Shown here: positions 9,756 to 17,655 of the stretch, one piece after another | How positions within the stretch are numbered: the first letter of the stretch is position 1 | Layout of the letters: every line of letters begins with the position of its first letter | From: Williamsia sp. CHRR-6 | GTDB lineage: Bacteria > Actinomycetota > Actinomycetes > Mycobacteriales > Mycobacteriaceae | NCBI RefSeq assembly: GCF_018474015.1 | Contig: NZ_JAHCSG010000003.1 | Span: 1 to 64,000 of the forward strand | Length of the DNA: 64,000 nucleotides | Direction: 5' to 3' | Made by a program: the position numbers and the translations under genes | Notes under the pieces: model-generated | Databases searched by the model: none | What the model was told of the DNA's origin: nothing | What the model saw: only the letters and a program-made list of their open reading frames with translations

Positions 9756-10939
9756 GACGGCGCCTCGTCGAAGGTCAGCAACTTGTCCCGGTAGTACTCG
9801 TACTGCTTGCGCCGGGCTGCGAGTTCGGCGGGGAGGCCGACGCTGAGGTCGTTGACGAGTGCATCAAAGCCATCCAGTTGTGCAACGACTTTGTCTTGCT
9901 CGTGCAGTGGAGGAACCGAAAGCTCGTACACGTCCCGGATCACAGAGGGATGAGCTTTGCGCGTGTAATCAAATACTTGACTTTCCCATTGCACTGTCAG
10001 AACGTAATAGAGGTACTTCACACGCAAAACCGAGCTGTCGATAGTCATCCAACCACTAACGTTGGTGACCGAGAAACGGTGCGGATGGCGGTAAAAGAAT
10101 CGTCCGCCACCATCCACGGACCAGGTGATCCGTTCATCATTGAACATGTACAGCCCGTATCGACCAAATTCGCCGGTACCGGAACCGGAGGATGAGTAAA
10201 CAGGATATCGTCCAGGGCTATTAGCGATATCTATCTTCGAAATGACTTTTCCGCGGCCGAGCTTGACAGTCCCGCGATTCTCAAGTTCGCCCAATGACAA
10301 TCGGTCACCGCTCTGTGAGCGTGACACGATCTGCGCTCGATAATGCCGATACTGCCGCCGCCGCGCTTCCAGCTCTGCTTCCAGCTCTGCTTCCAGCTGA
10401 GTGAACTGGTCCAATATTTGCACGATTTCGCGCTGGACTTCGAGAGGTGGCACAGGAATTCGGAAACTGTAGAGCTGCGCACTGTTGATCGAAGTCACTG
10501 AACCGCCCGACTTGCTACAGCTCCTCAAGATATCTCCGCCGCGGGAACTCAGGATGTGAGCAATGAAACCTGCCAAAATCCCATCCCGAGGGAAAACCGC
10601 CTTCATGTCCTGGTTGAGCGCTACTGGAATTGGAACGAGGGCAGTGGGAAACACACGGTCAAGGATGCTTGATCGAACGACGACGGCAACTGACGGAGCG
10701 GGAATAAGGTTCGTTGATGAATTCGCAACCGCTAATTCCGTGATGGTGTCGATTGTCGTATTTACAACCCGTCGCCCCATGTCTTTTGGGGATACCCACG
10801 GTATATTACCGCCGTCCCAAAAATCCGCTCTATCCTTTGTGGGCGTCCCTCCGCCGAACCACTTCCCGATAGAACTGAGAGGCTCGGTCGGTACACCGTC
10901 CGGACACAACTCACTAATTAACTCATCAACCCGGCTCAC
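9752..10939 (-). CDS. hsdS: type I restriction-modification specificity subunit S
   Basis: A 395-residue specificity subunit with the usual two target-recognition domains (about residues 15-150 and 200-340), each followed by a conserved helical region. The first helix contains a tandem EAEL repeat (LEAELEAELEARRRQY, about 178-193) and the second ends in AARRKQYEYYRDKL. The TRD-coding DNA is visibly less GC-rich than hsdM and hsdR, as expected for horizontally exchanged TRDs. The gene overlaps hsdM and hsdR by 4 bp on either side (ATGA). The recognition sequence cannot be inferred from sequence alone. Confidence 0.92.
   Translation of the reverse strand: MSRVDELISELCPDGVPTEPLSSIGKWFGGGTPTKDRADFWDGGNIPWVSPKDMGRRVVNTTIDTITELAVANSSTNLIPAPSVAVVVRSSILDRVFPTALVPIPVALNQDMKAVFPRDGILAGFIAHILSSRGGDILRSCSKSGGSVTSINSAQLYSFRIPVPPLEVQREIVQILDQFTQLEAELEAELEARRRQYRHYRAQIVSRSQSGDRLSLGELENRGTVKLGRGKVISKIDIANSPGRYPVYSSSGSGTGEFGRYGLYMFNDERITWSVDGGGRFFYRHPHRFSVTNVSGWMTIDSSVLRVKYLYYVLTVQWESQVFDYTRKAHPSVIRDVYELSVPPLHEQDKVVAQLDGFDALVNDLSVGLPAELAARRKQYEYYRDKLLTFDEAPS
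10366..10401 (-). repeat. 12-bp tandem repeat encoding the EAEL spacer of HsdS
   Basis: Two perfect copies of a 12-bp unit (CTTCCAGCTCTG on the + strand, 10366-10377 and 10378-10389) and one imperfect copy (10390-10401) encode the repeated four residues between the two TRDs. In EcoR124I and related enzymes, a change in the number of such four-residue spacer repeats alters the distance between the two half-sites. The repeat is directly seen; a similar slippage role here is inferred. Confidence 0.8.
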
Positions 10940-12501
10940 CCCGCCCCCTCCAAGTCCGCCACAATCTCATCGATCGCCACACGCAACTCCTGCTGGCGCG
11001 CCACGATCCTCGCGATCTCCTTGTTCAACTCGGTGATGTCGACAACCTCGCGCAGGTCCTCCTGCTCCACGTAGCTCGACACCGCGATGTTGTAGGCGTT
11101 CTCCGCGATCGCGTCGTTCGACACCAGCTTGGCGAAGTGCTCGACATCCTCCCGCGCGGTGAGGGTGTCGAGGATGCGGTTCTGATTCGCCGGCAGCAGC
11201 TTGTTCTTGTTGCCCTGGCGGGTGAACTCGGCCGAGGCGTCGATGAAGAACACCCCGTTGTCCCTCTTCGACTTCTTGAGCACCACGATGCAGGTGGCGA
11301 TGGTGGTGCCGAAGAACAGATCGGGCGGCAGCTGGATCACCGCGTCCACGTAGTTGTTGTCGATCAGGTACTTGCGGATCTTCGCCTCCGCACCCCCGCG
11401 GTACAGCACACCGGGGAACTCGACGATCGCCGCGGTACCGTTCACCGCCAACCACGCCAGAATGTGCAGCGTGAAGGCCAAGTCCGCCTTCGACTTCGGG
11501 GCCAGCACCCCGGCGGGGGCGAACCGCTCGTCGTTGATCAGCAGCGGGTTGGCGTCGCCCTCCCACTTGATCGAGTACGGCGGGTTGGAGACGATGGCCT
11601 CGAACGGCTCGTCGTCCCAGTGCTGCGGATCGGCCAGGGTGTCGCCGTGGGCGATGTCGAACTTCTCGTAGTTCACATCGTGCAGGAACATGTTGATGCG
11701 GGCCAGGTTGTAGGTGGTCAGGTTGATCTCCTGGCCGTAGAACCCGCCGACGTTGTCCTTGCCCAGCACCTTCACGAACGTCAGCAGCAACGACCCCGAC
11801 CCCGCCGCCGGGTCGTACACCCGGTTCACCCGCGTCTTGCCCGCCACGGTGATCTTGGTGAGCACCTCCGAGACCTCCTGCGGCGTGTAATACTCACCGC
11901 CGGACTTACCGGCCTGCGAGGCGTACATCTGCATCAGGTACTCGTAGGCATCACCGAACAGGTCGATCGAGTTGTCCTCGAAGTTGCCCAGCGGCAGGTC
12001 ACCGATCGCATCGAGCAGCTTGACCAGCTTCTCGTTGCGCTTGGCCACGGTGTTGCCCAGCTTGGAGCTGTTGACGTCGAGATCGTCGAACAGGCCCTTG
12101 AGGTCCGGCTCGCTCTCGGTGCCCACTGCGGAGCCCTCGATGTTGCGGAACACCCGCTCGAGCGTCTCGTTGAGGTTCGCATCGCGCGCGGCGCGGGCGC
12201 GCACGTTGGTGAACAGCTCGGACGGCAGGATGTAGAAGCCCTTCTCGTCCACGGTGTCCCGGCGCCCGAACTCCGCATCGGCATCACTGAGCTTCGGGTA
12301 GTCGAAATCGACGTCGCCCGCCTCGTGCTCGAGCTTGTTCAGGTACGCCGTGAGGTTCTCGGAGATGAAGCGGTAGAACAGCATTCCGAGCACGTAGGTC
12401 TTGAAATCCCACCCGTCGACACTGCCGCGCAGATCGTTGGCGATACGCCAGATCGTCTTGTGCACCTCGGCCCGCTGGGCTTCCTTGGTGGTCGGCGACA
12501 T
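10936..12501 (-). CDS. hsdM: type I restriction-modification DNA methyltransferase subunit M
   Basis: A 521-residue N6-adenine methyltransferase subunit. The N-terminal HsdM helical domain (about 10-150) is followed by the SAM motif DPAAGSG (about 230-236) and the catalytic NPPYSI (about 306-311). It is the first gene of the hsdMSR operon on the minus strand. The next gene upstream on that strand is the C-terminal PIN fragment, separated by 156 bp that should hold the promoter. It overlaps hsdS by 4 bp. All residues needed for activity appear present. Confidence 0.93.
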   Translation of the reverse strand: MSPTTKEAQRAEVHKTIWRIANDLRGSVDGWDFKTYVLGMLFYRFISENLTAYLNKLEHEAGDVDFDYPKLSDADAEFGRRDTVDEKGFYILPSELFTNVRARAARDANLNETLERVFRNIEGSAVGTESEPDLKGLFDDLDVNSSKLGNTVAKRNEKLVKLLDAIGDLPLGNFEDNSIDLFGDAYEYLMQMYASQAGKSGGEYYTPQEVSEVLTKITVAGKTRVNRVYDPAAGSGSLLLTFVKVLGKDNVGGFYGQEINLTTYNLARINMFLHDVNYEKFDIAHGDTLADPQHWDDEPFEAIVSNPPYSIKWEGDANPLLINDERFAPAGVLAPKSKADLAFTLHILAWLAVNGTAAIVEFPGVLYRGGAEAKIRKYLIDNNYVDAVIQLPPDLFFGTTIATCIVVLKKSKRDNGVFFIDASAEFTRQGNKNKLLPANQNRILDTLTAREDVEHFAKLVSNDAIAENAYNIAVSSYVEQEDLREVVDITELNKEIARIVARQQELRVAIDEIVADLEGAG

Positions 12502-12657
12502 ACCTCTCCTCGTCCCGCTGCGGCGGCTCTCCTCGCCCGCCCAACCGGGCGGTCGGGACTACCTTCGCAGTTGGGTACGACATGTGTGGCGGCGACACGC
12601 TCCTACTGGCTGGCAAGCCGCATTTGCGCTGCGACAAGGCACGGTGGCGTTGGGGAA

Positions 12658-13042
12658 TCAGCCGCCTAAACGGAGAGCAGCAAAAGACTCGATGAGTCCA
12701 TCGCGCTCCAGTCTCGGCAGGACCGCTGCAACCGTCCTCGGCTCCTTCATGTTGGAGTCGGCGATGCGCTGTATCGCGCCGTACACGGCGGTCCTGTCCA
12801 GGTCGATCTGATCGAGGATGAAGTCGTCGGGCGACTTGGCCTCCAGGTCCCAGGGCGTAAGGGCGTCAGCGGGAAAGTCCCTCAGATTCCGGGTGACTAT
12901 CACCTGCGCGCGAGCCTTGATCGCAGCGGCGAGCACGTGCCGATCGCCCGGATCGGGTAGCTCCACGGCATCAACGAGCGGTTCGAAGCCAGCCACCGTA
13001 CCGTCGCGGATCGCGTCGTTCATCAGTGTGCGGGTGCGCGCC
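12658..13042 (-). pseudogene. PIN-domain toxin, C-terminal half (split gene)
   Basis: The frame reads LMNDAIRDGTVAGFEPLVD, then LPDPGDRHVLAAAIKA, VIVTRNLRDFPADAL and FILDQIDLD, the second half of an excisionase-linked PIN toxin with its acidic DRH and DFP region. It has no start of its own. Upstream it joins the decayed IS1380 fragment at about 13042-13055. It complements the N-terminal half at 6427-6620 almost exactly, with little sequence missing between them. The two halves are on opposite strands, about 6.4 kb apart, with hsdMSR between. Confidence 0.75.
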
Positions 13043-13044
13043 AG

Positions 13045-13297
13045 CCTCGTCGAGAGTGGCGATGTCGGCGAGGCAGTCACCGCCGAGCGCCACCGACACC
13101 GCGGGGTCAAGGACGATCTCGGCGGGCTCGAACTGCGCCAACGGTTTCCGTCACGGCGACAGCGCTTCCGACAACGCGGCGCCCAGACCGGTGACCTCCG
13201 CGGTGCGAAGGAGTGTGACGGCTCCGGTTTGCGGCACGAGACCGGTTCCGGTGGCATCGGCGGTCAGGTGTGGGTACGACGACGTAGACTCGCTCAC
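13045..13297 (-). pseudogene. IS1380-family transposase, N-terminal remnant
   Basis: From the GTG at 13297 the minus strand reads VSESTSSYPHLTADATGTGLV, then QTGAVTLLRTAEVTGLGAAL and, after an in-frame TGA, RKPLAQFEPAEIVLDPAV and ALGGDCLADIATL. This is the conserved start of IS1380 transposases, interrupted by a stop and cut off where the PIN fragment begins. The catalytic core is absent. It marks a former IS insertion at what is now the breakpoint of a rearrangement. Confidence 0.65.
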
Positions 13298-13342
13298 CAG
13301 AATGGCGCTCCTCGAACTCGCTGGATTGTTTCCTTCGCAAGT

Positions 13343-13573
13343 TCAATCTTCCCAGTTCAGGGCACCATTCTTCCGAACATCCTCGCCGTGTCGACCCACC
13401 GGCGTGAAAGCCCGAGGCTCGCCGGTGTCGTCCCCACCACCACTCAACCCGAAGAACCGCTCGAGGAACTCAGCAAGGCGTGCGATCTCCCGCTGCCTGG
13501 TCTCCCCGAGACCTTCGCCTCCGGAGAAACGGGAGCCCGGGGGCAGCAACCTCGCGGCGGCGCAACACCCCAC
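13343..13573 (-). pseudogene. second hsdR 3' end remnant
   Basis: The frame contains RLLPPGSRFSGGEG followed by RQREIARLAEFLERFFGL. This closely parallels the C-terminus of the intact HsdR ([17 protein letters not shown] then [17 protein letters not shown]). It covers only about the last 45 HsdR residues and then continues into about 25 unrelated codons. It lies on the same strand as hsdR, 6.7 kb upstream, so the hsdMSR block is flanked by two related hsdR tails. This suggests that an older type I system occupied this site. What little lies upstream of it is not recognisably HsdR. Confidence 0.6.
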
Positions 13574-13782
13574 TGGCCTGATCCCACATGGACGAGTTGC
13601 GCCTCGGCACGTGCACCCGCAGTTCGTCTAAACCCTTCAGGGAGACTCAGGCGGTTTGACGGCAATGCGGCTGTTCATGATTCAGATTCACCACCGGCGC
13701 GACGGCCGGTAGCAGCCGATATGTCACGGCTGCCGCTGCCTGCCGCAGTCGAATCACCGAGAACCCGGCCTGACATGCAGAT

Positions 13783-13812
13783 TTGCCGACGCATCGGGCG
13801 TGTCCCTATACT
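13783..13812 (+). promoter_or_regulatory. sigma70-like promoter for the abiF leader RNA
   Basis: TTGCCG at 13783-13788 and TATACT at 13807-13812 are separated by 18 bp. This is a good vegetative promoter for a transcript starting near 13819, directly before the strong hairpin and abiF. It is a sequence match only. Confidence 0.5.
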
Positions 13813-13818
13813 AAGTGC

Positions 13819-13866
13819 AATCGTTCGGCCCGCCCCGGCTTCCGGGAGCGGGCCGGATTTATATTC
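13819..13866 (+). ncRNA. short structured RNA upstream of abiF (putative abiF-type RNA)
   Basis: The segment folds into a long stem: CGGCCCGC (13826-13833) pairs with GCGGGCCG (13848-13855), and CCCGG (13834-13838) with CCGGG (13842-13846). This is 13 base pairs with one bulged A and a CTT loop, followed by a weak AT-rich tail. It is preceded by a promoter and followed by the abiF start. A conserved small RNA class is known upstream of abiF genes in several phyla, and the position and compact terminator-like hairpin fit it. It could alternatively be an attenuator. Confidence 0.5.
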
Positions 13867-13871
13867 AGGGC

Positions 13872-14843
13872 GTGTCCACACCGATGAAGCCGTTCCTCTC
13901 ACTCGACGACCAACTTGCACGCATCAAGGGTCGCGGGATGACCGTCGACGACGCGGACGAGGCCCGTCGCTGGCTCGCGGCTGTCGGGTACTACCGCCTC
14001 AGTGGCTACTGGTATCCCTTCCGCGTTCGGGACCCGGCCACCCTCGTTCGCTCGGACCGGTTCTTGACCGACAGCTCATTCACCGAGGTCATCGGGCTCT
14101 ACGAGTTCGACCGCCACCTCAAGACGCTGATCCTGAGCGGCATGGAACGGGTCGAAGTCGCCATGCGCAGCCAGATCGGCTACACCCTCGGCGCATACGA
14201 CCCCCAGGCGTACAGGAACAGCGCACTGTTCCGGTCGACCTTCAACCACGACGGATGGAACCACACAGCGGACGGCAGAGTTGCCCGTGCCCGCGGCCGC
14301 GACAACTTCGTCGACCACCACGACGTGAAGTACGGCGGGCAGCTCCCGATCTGGGTGCTCACCGACGTCCTCGACTTCGCTGACATCTCGAAGCTGTTCG
14401 AAGGCATGCGGGCCACCGACCAGCGAAGGATCTCAGACTGGTTCGGCATCACCAGAGATCCGGGTATCTCGAACAACCAGAAGAAGAAGTGGAACAGCCG
14501 TCCACCGCTCGCCAACTGGCTCGAGCACCTGACCGTCGTCCGCAACATCTGCGCCCATCACGGCAGGCTGTGGAACCGCCAGCTCACCCCCGTCGGCACA
14601 CGGGTCATCACCCACCTACCCGGGTTCGAAGGGATCCCGCCCGATCAGGCCGAACACGTCTACATGACAATCTGCATCATCGCGTTCCTCCTCGACACGA
14701 CCTCCCCGGGCAACACCTGGCTACAGAAAGTCGGGACCCTCGTCCACCGCAGTTTCTCTCGCTTCGAACACCGAACGGTCGAGGAGATGGGATTCCCGAA
14801 CAACTGGGCTGCGCTTGCCCAGTGGTCCGGGAAGACCTCGTAG
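13872..14843 (+). CDS. Abi-family (AbiF/AbiD-like, Abi_2) HEPN abortive infection protein
   Basis: About 323 residues of the Abi_2 family (PF07751), associated with abortive infection of phage. The N-terminus has KPFLSLDDQLARIKGRGM and the hallmark YYRLSGYW near residue 40. The HEPN RNase motif R-x4-H is present as RNICAHH (about 220-226), so RNA cleavage is plausible. The start is either the GTG at 13872 or the ATG at 13884; a CAGGG lies just upstream. It follows a short structured RNA and sits in a block with a type I R-M system, consistent with a defence role. Confidence 0.85.
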   Translation: MSTPMKPFLSLDDQLARIKGRGMTVDDADEARRWLAAVGYYRLSGYWYPFRVRDPATLVRSDRFLTDSSFTEVIGLYEFDRHLKTLILSGMERVEVAMRSQIGYTLGAYDPQAYRNSALFRSTFNHDGWNHTADGRVARARGRDNFVDHHDVKYGGQLPIWVLTDVLDFADISKLFEGMRATDQRRISDWFGITRDPGISNNQKKKWNSRPPLANWLEHLTVVRNICAHHGRLWNRQLTPVGTRVITHLPGFEGIPPDQAEHVYMTICIIAFLLDTTSPGNTWLQKVGTLVHRSFSRFEHRTVEEMGFPNNWAALAQWSGKTS

Positions 14844-15014
14844 CGTCGTGGCACCTCGGGTAGGCCGCGCCAAGCCATGTTAGGTATCCCCGGCTACTCC
14901 TGGGGGTCCTTACTACTCCGGCTCCGGTTTCGGCTCGTTGGGAGCTGCCTTCGCCCGTCAGAAAGGTCAATTTTATTGGATCAAAGTGTCGTATCCACGC
15001 GTCATGTTCCATGC

Positions 15015-15203
15015 ATGACTGACTTCCTATATCGCGTCGACGGCAGCCCCGCTGGCTTCGTTCTCGGGCGCTTCATTCATGACCTATGGGGGGACACAGT
15101 CGGCCAAATCAGTTCATCGGGTCGAGTGCATCGCCTGATCGGGCAGTATGTGGGCGAACTGCACGACCAGCAGGTCGTCGACAAAAATATCGGCAATATC
15201 TGA
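15015..15203 (+). CDS. small protein, possible 4-fold beta flower protein
   Basis: The 62-residue frame starts at the ATG at 15015 and repeats a short beta-hairpin-like pattern: DFLYRVDGSPAGFVLGRFI, then DLWGDTVGQISSSGRVHRL, then GQYVGELHDQQVV. Alternation of D/S-G turns with short hydrophobic strands is typical of the 4-fold beta flower fold, found in small proteins of mobile elements. The upstream DNA is AT-richer than its surroundings. Its function is unknown, and the assignment rests on the visible repeat pattern only. Confidence 0.45.
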   Translation: MTDFLYRVDGSPAGFVLGRFIHDLWGDTVGQISSSGRVHRLIGQYVGELHDQQVVDKNIGNI

Positions 15204-15874
15204 AACCTGGTAGCCCAGGAAATCCCGGAAGCCCGGGGAGCCCCAGGAATCGAGGCCACCGCGGATGTCCGGACCGCGACGTGTTTGACAGCTTGGTTTG
15301 AATGCTCGCGTGCGCTGCACTGATCCGGGTGATGTCGGCGGTCAGGTCCGGGGTCACCGCCAAACCGGTGGTCGCCGCGGCGTCGACGGCGATCTCCATC
15401 GCGAGGGTATGCCCATCGGCCTCCATGGACTCGTCGATAATCGCCATCCGATAGGCGTCGACACCGGGCCGGACGTGCTCCGCCAGGTCCTAAGCCACTT
15501 CGAAGGGAGCCCGCATGGGCGGCAGCCTATGCGCCGGCGCCCCCGGCGACGCGGTTCGGGCCGGACCCGGCACTGGCGAGCCACCGGTAACCGCCATTCA
15601 TGTCAGGTGACAGCGCACCCGACCTCACCTCGAGCATGGCCCACGACCTGGGCATCTTCCGATCGCGCCGGCGGCTCGCCATCAGCGCCGCTTGACCACG
15701 GCCGCTGTTGACGGTAACGTTGTGTTGGCGGCTTTCGTGCGTCCAAAATGCAATCCTCTCAGATCTAGGTGGGATTTTTTATGCCCTGAGCAGGCTAGAC
15801 GGTTCGCCGATCCGATTCACGTTGGCCAGCATGCGATGCACTGTCACACTTTCCGTATTGGGTGAGGAGTTCCA
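15204..15874. other. degenerate intergenic region with decayed coding
   Basis: This 670-bp stretch has no intact gene. On the minus strand (about 15270-15510) a protein-like frame reads DLAEHVRPGVDAYRMAIIDE and continues to TPDLTADITRISAAHASIQT, with an in-frame TAG before it. A second short frame (15540-15690) contains DMNGGYRWLASAGSGPNRV. Neither is recognised. Both look like remnants of lost genes and fit the mosaic character of the island. Confidence 0.4.
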
Positions 15875-16615
15875 GTGACACGCAAGTTCCGGGTGCACGA
15901 GCTGGCGAAGGAACTCGGCGTCAGCCGCAAGACGGTGCTCGCAGCACTCAAGGCGCAAGGCGAGTTCGTGAAGTCCGCGTCCTCGACAGTCGAAACGCCA
16001 GTCGCACGTCACCTGCGGGGATCGTTCGCAGTCCGTCCCGCGCCACCCCCACAGACGTGCCGCTTGGATACCCTGAGGGAGGGTCCACCACTTCGACCTC
16101 CTCCACCCCGCACCATCCTGGGACAACCTCGACCGGTTCCACCGCGACCCGCCCCGAAATCACGTCCTCGCGTACCAGCCGCGCTGCCCTCGACTCAGCT
16201 GGTCACCGCATCTGAGGCTTACGCGATCGTGGGTGTCAGGCCCGAAACGGTCCGGAAGTGGGCCTCACGTGGCCACCTGCAAAGCAAAGGGAAACGCGAC
16301 CGGGCTGCACTTTACGATCGCGACGACCTGTTGAGAGTCCGCGACGAAACCCGTAGCAGAACGATCGATCCTGCGGTGTCGTCGGAACTGTACGTGCGTC
16401 ACTCCTACTACAACCGGCTCATCACCACTAACGAGGTGGCTCGGCTCTTCGACGTTGCACCTTCGACCGTCCGCAGTTGGGTCCGCCGCGGCCATCTGGC
16501 GCCGGCCCGTCGTGGACCCCGCGGCCAGCTCTTCAAGATCGGGCTCGTGCTGATCGCCGCCTCCGACCGTCGAGATGAACTCTTTCGTTCCCGAAGATTC
16601 GTCTACCCGGACTGA
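15875..16615 (+). CDS. IF2 N-terminal domain fused to two helix-turn-helix domains
   Basis: A 246-residue protein begun by a GTG with a GAGGAG site 5-10 bp upstream. Residues about 3-48 match the N-terminal domain of translation factor IF2 ([20 protein letters not shown], then [15 protein letters not shown]). A proline-rich linker (about 60-105) follows, then two MerR-like HTH segments: [23 protein letters not shown] (about 112-135) and [23 protein letters not shown] (about 183-205). There is no GTPase domain, so this is not IF2. Proteins with a free IF2 N-domain occur on actinobacterial mobile elements. A DNA-binding regulator or replication-linked role is possible. A strong terminator follows. 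Confidence 0.7.
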   Translation: MTRKFRVHELAKELGVSRKTVLAALKAQGEFVKSASSTVETPVARHLRGSFAVRPAPPPQTCRLDTLREGPPLRPPPPRTILGQPRPVPPRPAPKSRPRVPAALPSTQLVTASEAYAIVGVRPETVRKWASRGHLQSKGKRDRAALYDRDDLLRVRDETRSRTIDPAVSSELYVRHSYYNRLITTNEVARLFDVAPSTVRSWVRRGHLAPARRGPRGQLFKIGLVLIAASDRRDELFRSRRFVYPD

Positions 16616-16630
16616 CCGGACAAAAAAACC

Positions 16631-16657
16631 AACCCGCTCCGCCGGAGCGGGTTTTTT
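16631..16657 (+). terminator. Rho-independent terminator
   Basis: AACCCGCTCC pairs with GGAGCGGGTT around a GCC loop, and a run of T follows (16652-16657). It lies 16 bp after the stop of the IF2N-HTH gene and ends that transcript. It is also preceded by an A-rich tract, so it could work in both directions. Confidence 0.9.
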
Positions 16658-16757
16658 CATGCCCAAGTGGCATCCCGAACTCCGCAGCGAACCACGTTGC
16701 GGCCCATACCCACCACATCCGTTGGTGGGCCATCCCCCAGAAGCGGAGGTTCCCACG

Positions 16758-16907
16758 ATGCTAGCGACTATCGCGAACCATCACGTGACCATCCTTGCTT
16801 CGCTCCTCGCAACCCAACAATTCGTGTTGCGACTTCTTCCCTTGGTGTCGGATCGCGCGAACAACCGCGCGGCCCGTCTCGCCAAGGCGAAGAAGAAGAG
16901 CAAGTAG
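16758..16907 (+). CDS. 49-residue basic/hydrophobic peptide
   Basis: The ATG at 16758 has a strong GCGGAGG ribosome-binding site 7 bp upstream. The peptide has a hydrophobic N-terminal half (MLATIANHHVTILASLLAT) that could enter or lie on the membrane, and a very basic tail (RANNRAARLAKAKKKSK). No homologue is recognised. It starts about 100 bp after the terminator and is preceded by a potential hairpin (ACCCACCA with TTGGTGGG, about 16708-16728). The size and composition would suit a small membrane-active peptide or toxin, but nothing proves it. Confidence 0.5.
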   Translation: MLATIANHHVTILASLLATQQFVLRLLPLVSDRANNRAARLAKAKKKSK

Positions 16908-17056
16908 GCCGGAGCAAAAAAACCTGACTTCTGTGGGAGGGACAAGTCTGTCCAAAATTCGCTGCAAAACCCCAGGTGGGGCCCAAAATCGACACGTTCG
17001 CATCCAATGCGAGAGTCAGAATCCAGGATGTCCCCGGTAAACCGGCTCTTCCGGTT

Positions 17057-17301
17057 TTAGAGTGCATCGAGTGCTCGGGTGAGGTTGCCGCAGTGCAGCA
17101 GTGATCGGATGCGGTAGTGGGTGAGGTTGCGGAAGCCGAGAGCGTTGCGGCGTAGCGCTTCCAACCTCCCGTTGATCGCCTCCGATGCCCCGTTCGATGC
17201 CCGGTGGGTGAAGTATGCGAGGACGTCGAATCGGCGCCAGTGCAGAGTCCGACCGAGCTGAGCGAGTTCCTCGAGCCCGGCGGGGACACCTGTGCGTGGC
17301 A
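17057..17301 (-). pseudogene. ISL3-family transposase, C-terminal fragment
   Basis: About 80 residues end the protein: LEELAQLGRTLHWRRFDVLAY, then FTHRASNGASEAINGRLEAL and LGFRNLTHYRIRSLLHCG. This is the conserved C-terminus of ISL3 transposases, including the SEAINGRLE glutamate region. The coding similarity stops where the left end of the IS3 element begins (about 17302), so the IS3 insertion or an associated deletion removed the rest. No N-terminal ISL3 part was recognised on the far side of IS3. Confidence 0.75.
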
Positions 17302-17367
17302 TGTTCCCCGTGAGCGGGTCCAGTCTGGTTTAGAGTCGTGTTGCCCGTGACCTGGGCGGATAGGACG

Positions 17368-17655
17368 ATGACGATGGCTGGACGGAAACGGCATTCTGCG
17401 GAGGACATTGTGCGCAAGCTGCGCCGGGCCGATGAACTCAGCGCAGCGGGTAAGACGTCTGAGGAGGTCGCTGCCGAGTTGGAGGTGTCCTCGGCGACGT
17501 TGTACAACTGGCGACGCTCCTACGGTGGCATGGACACCGACGCGGCGAAGGAGTTGAAGGAGCTGCGTGAGCAGAACGGCCGGCTCAAACGGCTCCTCGC
17601 TGATGCCGAACTGGAAATGGACGCCCTGCGCGAGGTCGCAAAGGGAGGATTCTGA
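17368..17655 (+). CDS. IS3 transposase OrfA (HTH subunit)
   Basis: A 95-residue OrfA with the HTH_Tnp_1 pattern: RKRHSAEDIVRKLRRADEL, then KTSEEVAAELEVSSATLYNW, and a C-terminal leucine-zipper-like helix (ELREQNGRLKRLLADAELEM). The ATG at 17368 precedes the conserved start. Its stop overlaps the beginning of the orfB frame, the usual arrangement for a programmed -1 frameshift producing OrfAB. Confidence 0.85.
   Translation: MTMAGRKRHSAEDIVRKLRRADELSAAGKTSEEVAAELEVSSATLYNWRRSYGGMDTDAAKELKELREQNGRLKRLLADAELEMDALREVAKGGF

Noticed and set aside
12658-13257. A complete 199-residue protein
   Set aside because: Only the last about 128 residues match PIN. The upstream part is an out-of-frame reading of the IS1380 remnant.
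15875-16615. True translation initiation factor IF2 (infB)
   Set aside because: Only the N-terminal domain matches; the G domain is absent and HTH domains follow.
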